From assembly GCA_040878115.1 (NCBI GenBank), contig JBBDMV010000033.1, positions 1-34,746 of the forward strand: DNA of 34,746 bases, written 5' to 3'. The position numbers and the translations under genes were made by a program. Position 1 is the first letter of the stretch, and each line of letters begins with the position of its first letter. The notes beneath the pieces were generated by a model, which saw only the letters and a program-made list of their open reading frames with translations, ran no database searches and had not been told where the DNA came from. This document shows positions 33,461 to 34,746 of this stretch, in pieces. Source of the stretch: JBBDMU01 sp040878115 (lineage in GTDB: Bacteria > Bacteroidota > Rhodothermia > Balneolales > Natronogracilivirgulaceae).

Positions 33461-33799
33461 TTACGGCCGGCTGACATCCTTATACATCTTTTTATCGGTC
33501 AGGTAGGAGATAATTCCTATCAATAGCCAAAGCCCGGCTGTGATCCACCAATCAAAAAGGATGAGAATGGCAATATTAATACCGTATAATTGGTAAATGA
33601 CCGAAACGGGAGCTGTTTGCCTTTTCTTTTTTAGCAGGTTTAAATAATTGTCATTAAAAAAGACAACCAATTTGACAGCAAGCATTAAGCTTGTGTAGCC
33701 TACCAGCGTATATTGCATCCATACAGCTTCCAGCATTGCCGTAAGCAGGATGAATACGGTCACCAGAACATCAACTATGATTTCTTTAAACCAGCTCAT
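33461..33799 (-). CDS. Small membrane protein, unknown
   Basis: A 112-residue protein with three to four predicted transmembrane helices (VDVLVTVFILLTAMLEAVW, GYTSLMLAVKLVVFF, INIAILILFDWWI, AGLWLLIGIISYL), a basic loop (LLKKKRQTAP) and a charged C terminus (TDKKMYKDVSRP). No family is recognised. It lies 95 bp from the glycosyltransferase start with the same orientation, and a shared transcript is possible. Confidence 0.75.
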   Translation of the reverse strand: MSWFKEIIVDVLVTVFILLTAMLEAVWMQYTLVGYTSLMLAVKLVVFFNDNYLNLLKKKRQTAPVSVIYQLYGINIAILILFDWWITAGLWLLIGIISYLTDKKMYKDVSRP

Positions 33800-33971
33800 G
33801 GGTTAAACGAAAAAGATAAGTAGGGCATTTAAAAAGGAGGACTTTCAATGTTTAGCTGGTAATTCTAGAACTGAGGAATCAGCAACTGGGTTTATTCTGT
33901 TAATATTATCGTTTATAATAAGCAGAATTATGCCAAAGAAAACAATAGAGCATCTACGGAAAGGAATAATG

Positions 33972-34223
33972 CTACTCCACCGGCTTGTTTTCATTATAAG
34001 CATAAACAAGTATACCCGCACCGGTAAGGAGGAACACGATAGCAAGAATAGGCTGCAGGGGCATCCTGTCTCCATCACCAGGGTCAGCAAGTTCAGGGTC
34101 CCTATCGGCTTCAATGCCATTTTCCTCATTCACGTACTCATCCACAGATTGGTCTCTCTCCCCTTCTGATAGAATCAACCCAAGGCCGATAATAATAAGT
34201 ACCACTCCAACAAAGTTCTTCAT
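33972..34223 (-). CDS. Small two-helix membrane protein, unknown
   Basis: The frame can be read from further upstream, but the internal ATG at 34223 gives a sensible 83-residue protein. It has a first helix MKNFVGVVLIIIGLGLIL, an acidic middle (about 20-53, rich in Asp/Glu/Gly/Pro) and a second helix ILAIVFLLTGAGILVYAY. The longer version would overlap a better-supported small gene (34238-34387) and adds a non-membrane, Trp/His-rich segment, so it is rejected. The two small genes are 14 bp apart and probably form a unit. Confidence 0.7.
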   Translation of the reverse strand: MKNFVGVVLIIIGLGLILSEGERDQSVDEYVNEENGIEADRDPELADPGDGDRMPLQPILAIVFLLTGAGILVYAYNENKPVE

Positions 34224-34237
34224 GTGTCGCAGATTGT

Positions 34238-34387
34238 CTAAAATGGACGTTGCCCTTGAATAACGCGGATCAAAATGATAGCCACTGCTATGATCAACAA
34301 TACATGAATAAAGCCACCAAAAGTTTGTTCCGTAATTAAGCCCAGGGCCCACAGGATGACTAATAATATCAGAATGAACATTAACAT
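34238..34387 (-). CDS. Lmo0937-type small membrane protein
   Basis: A 49-residue protein starting MLMFILILLVILWALGLITE and ending RVIQGQRPF. The layout (a first helix, a short G-rich turn TFGGFIH, a second helix LLIVAVAIILI, then a basic tail) matches the Lmo0937 family of tiny two-helix proteins seen in many bacteria. A second ATG two codons in (34381) is an alternative start. Function is unknown. It precedes a second small membrane protein by 14 bp. Confidence 0.8.
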   Translation of the reverse strand: MLMFILILLVILWALGLITEQTFGGFIHVLLIIAVAIILIRVIQGQRPF

Positions 34388-34680
34388 GAACGGACTTTCA
34401 GATTATGCAATTATAATAATAAACCTTTAGCAGCAAGCGTATTGTAACCATACTTAACAAGTTATCTAAATTACGCTAAACAGCAAGTGAAGATATATTA
34501 TAAAATATCTGTTTGGTGAAGCTTACCTCTATAAACCTGTGGCCTGGGTTGATGTTAACCAGGCAACAGAGGATGATCTTCATACATATTTGAGGCCCAT
34601 AGAAATCTTAATTATTCCTTCATTCTTCCATGCTATTTTTTTATATTTAAAGCCTGTCATACAACTTTGCTTTCTTTAAT

Positions 34681-34746
34681 GCCGGCGTGGCGGAATTGGT
34701 AGACGCGCACGACTCAAAATCGTGTTCCCTCGGGAGTGTCGGTTCG
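34681..34746 (+). tRNA. tRNA-Leu (anticodon CAA), 3' end cut by window edge
   Basis: The first 66 nt of a class II tRNA. The acceptor strand GCCGGCG is followed by a D-arm (GCGGAATTGGTAGACGC), the anticodon stem CACGA/TCGTG enclosing loop CTCAAAA (anticodon CAA, decoding UUG), and a long variable arm (TTCCC TCG GGAGT). The T-arm begins (GTCGGTTCG) and is cut by the window end. The layout closely matches E. coli leuX. Confidence 0.93.

Noticed and set aside
33833..33855. AAGGAGG followed by a short ATG frame on the plus strand
   Set aside because: The frame is only four codons long and no coding continuation is seen; probably chance.
33845..34129. Minus-strand 94-residue frame with a hydrophobic C-terminal segment
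   Set aside because: It overlaps the better-supported 83-residue membrane protein in another frame and has no start near the hydrophobic part.

Overview
The window looks like a chromosomal segment of a FCB-group bacterium, most likely Balneolota/Rhodothermota (relatives of Balneola, Gracilimonas or Rhodothermus). The reasons are the gene order infB-rbfA-truB-ribF-rpsO-pnp-M16 peptidase, few clear Shine-Dalgarno sites, a Thermus-like AsnRS, a fused branched-chain-type E1 gene, a carotenoid hydratase, and a stand-alone nuoI. This placement is inference from gene content; no marker such as 16S rRNA is present.

Region 1 (1-12219, all plus strand) is housekeeping. It holds infB (cut by the left edge), rbfA, truB and ribF as an overlapping translation/riboflavin operon. 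Next come rpsO with a strong terminator, pnp with a leader hairpin, an M16 processing peptidase, asnS with an unusual coiled-coil insertion, holA, and an ECF-type sigma factor.

Region 2 (12293-17396) holds a fused E1 alpha/beta 2-oxoacid dehydrogenase on the minus strand. Facing away from it is a compact polyamine module: S-adenosylmethionine decarboxylase, pyruvoyl-dependent arginine decarboxylase and spermidine synthase-family aminopropyltransferase. A two-domain NIPSNAP lipoprotein follows.

Region 3 (17397-18356) is a 960-bp gene-free stretch rich in inverted repeats. At 18023-18107 it contains eight 6-mers in perfect dyad symmetry with an exact 11-nt period, four on each side. This is the most unusual sequence structure in the window.

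Region 4 (18363-24924) holds a CrtC-like carotenoid hydratase tail-to-tail with a PlsC-type acyltransferase, a class I O-methyltransferase preceded by two mutually exclusive inverted repeats, a MazF/PemK-type toxin-antitoxin pair, and an unrecognised 57-residue membrane protein. mutL follows with no normal start codon, then a homologue of the tRNA-queuosine mannosyltransferase family.

Region 5 (24957-28213) holds a DUF421 membrane protein, a gene graveyard with a frameshifted DinB-family pseudogene, and a four-gene minus-strand operon: NuoI, DinB-like protein, polytopic membrane protein, HesB/IscA-like protein.

Region 6 (28353-34746) holds der, a DJ-1/PfpI protein, an RDD membrane protein, an outer-membrane beta-barrel, a GT4 glycosyltransferase, several very small membrane proteins, and the 5' part of a tRNA-Leu(CAA) cut by the right edge.

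I see no CRISPR array, prophage or insertion sequence. All functional statements rest on reading translated sequence by eye; no database search was run.
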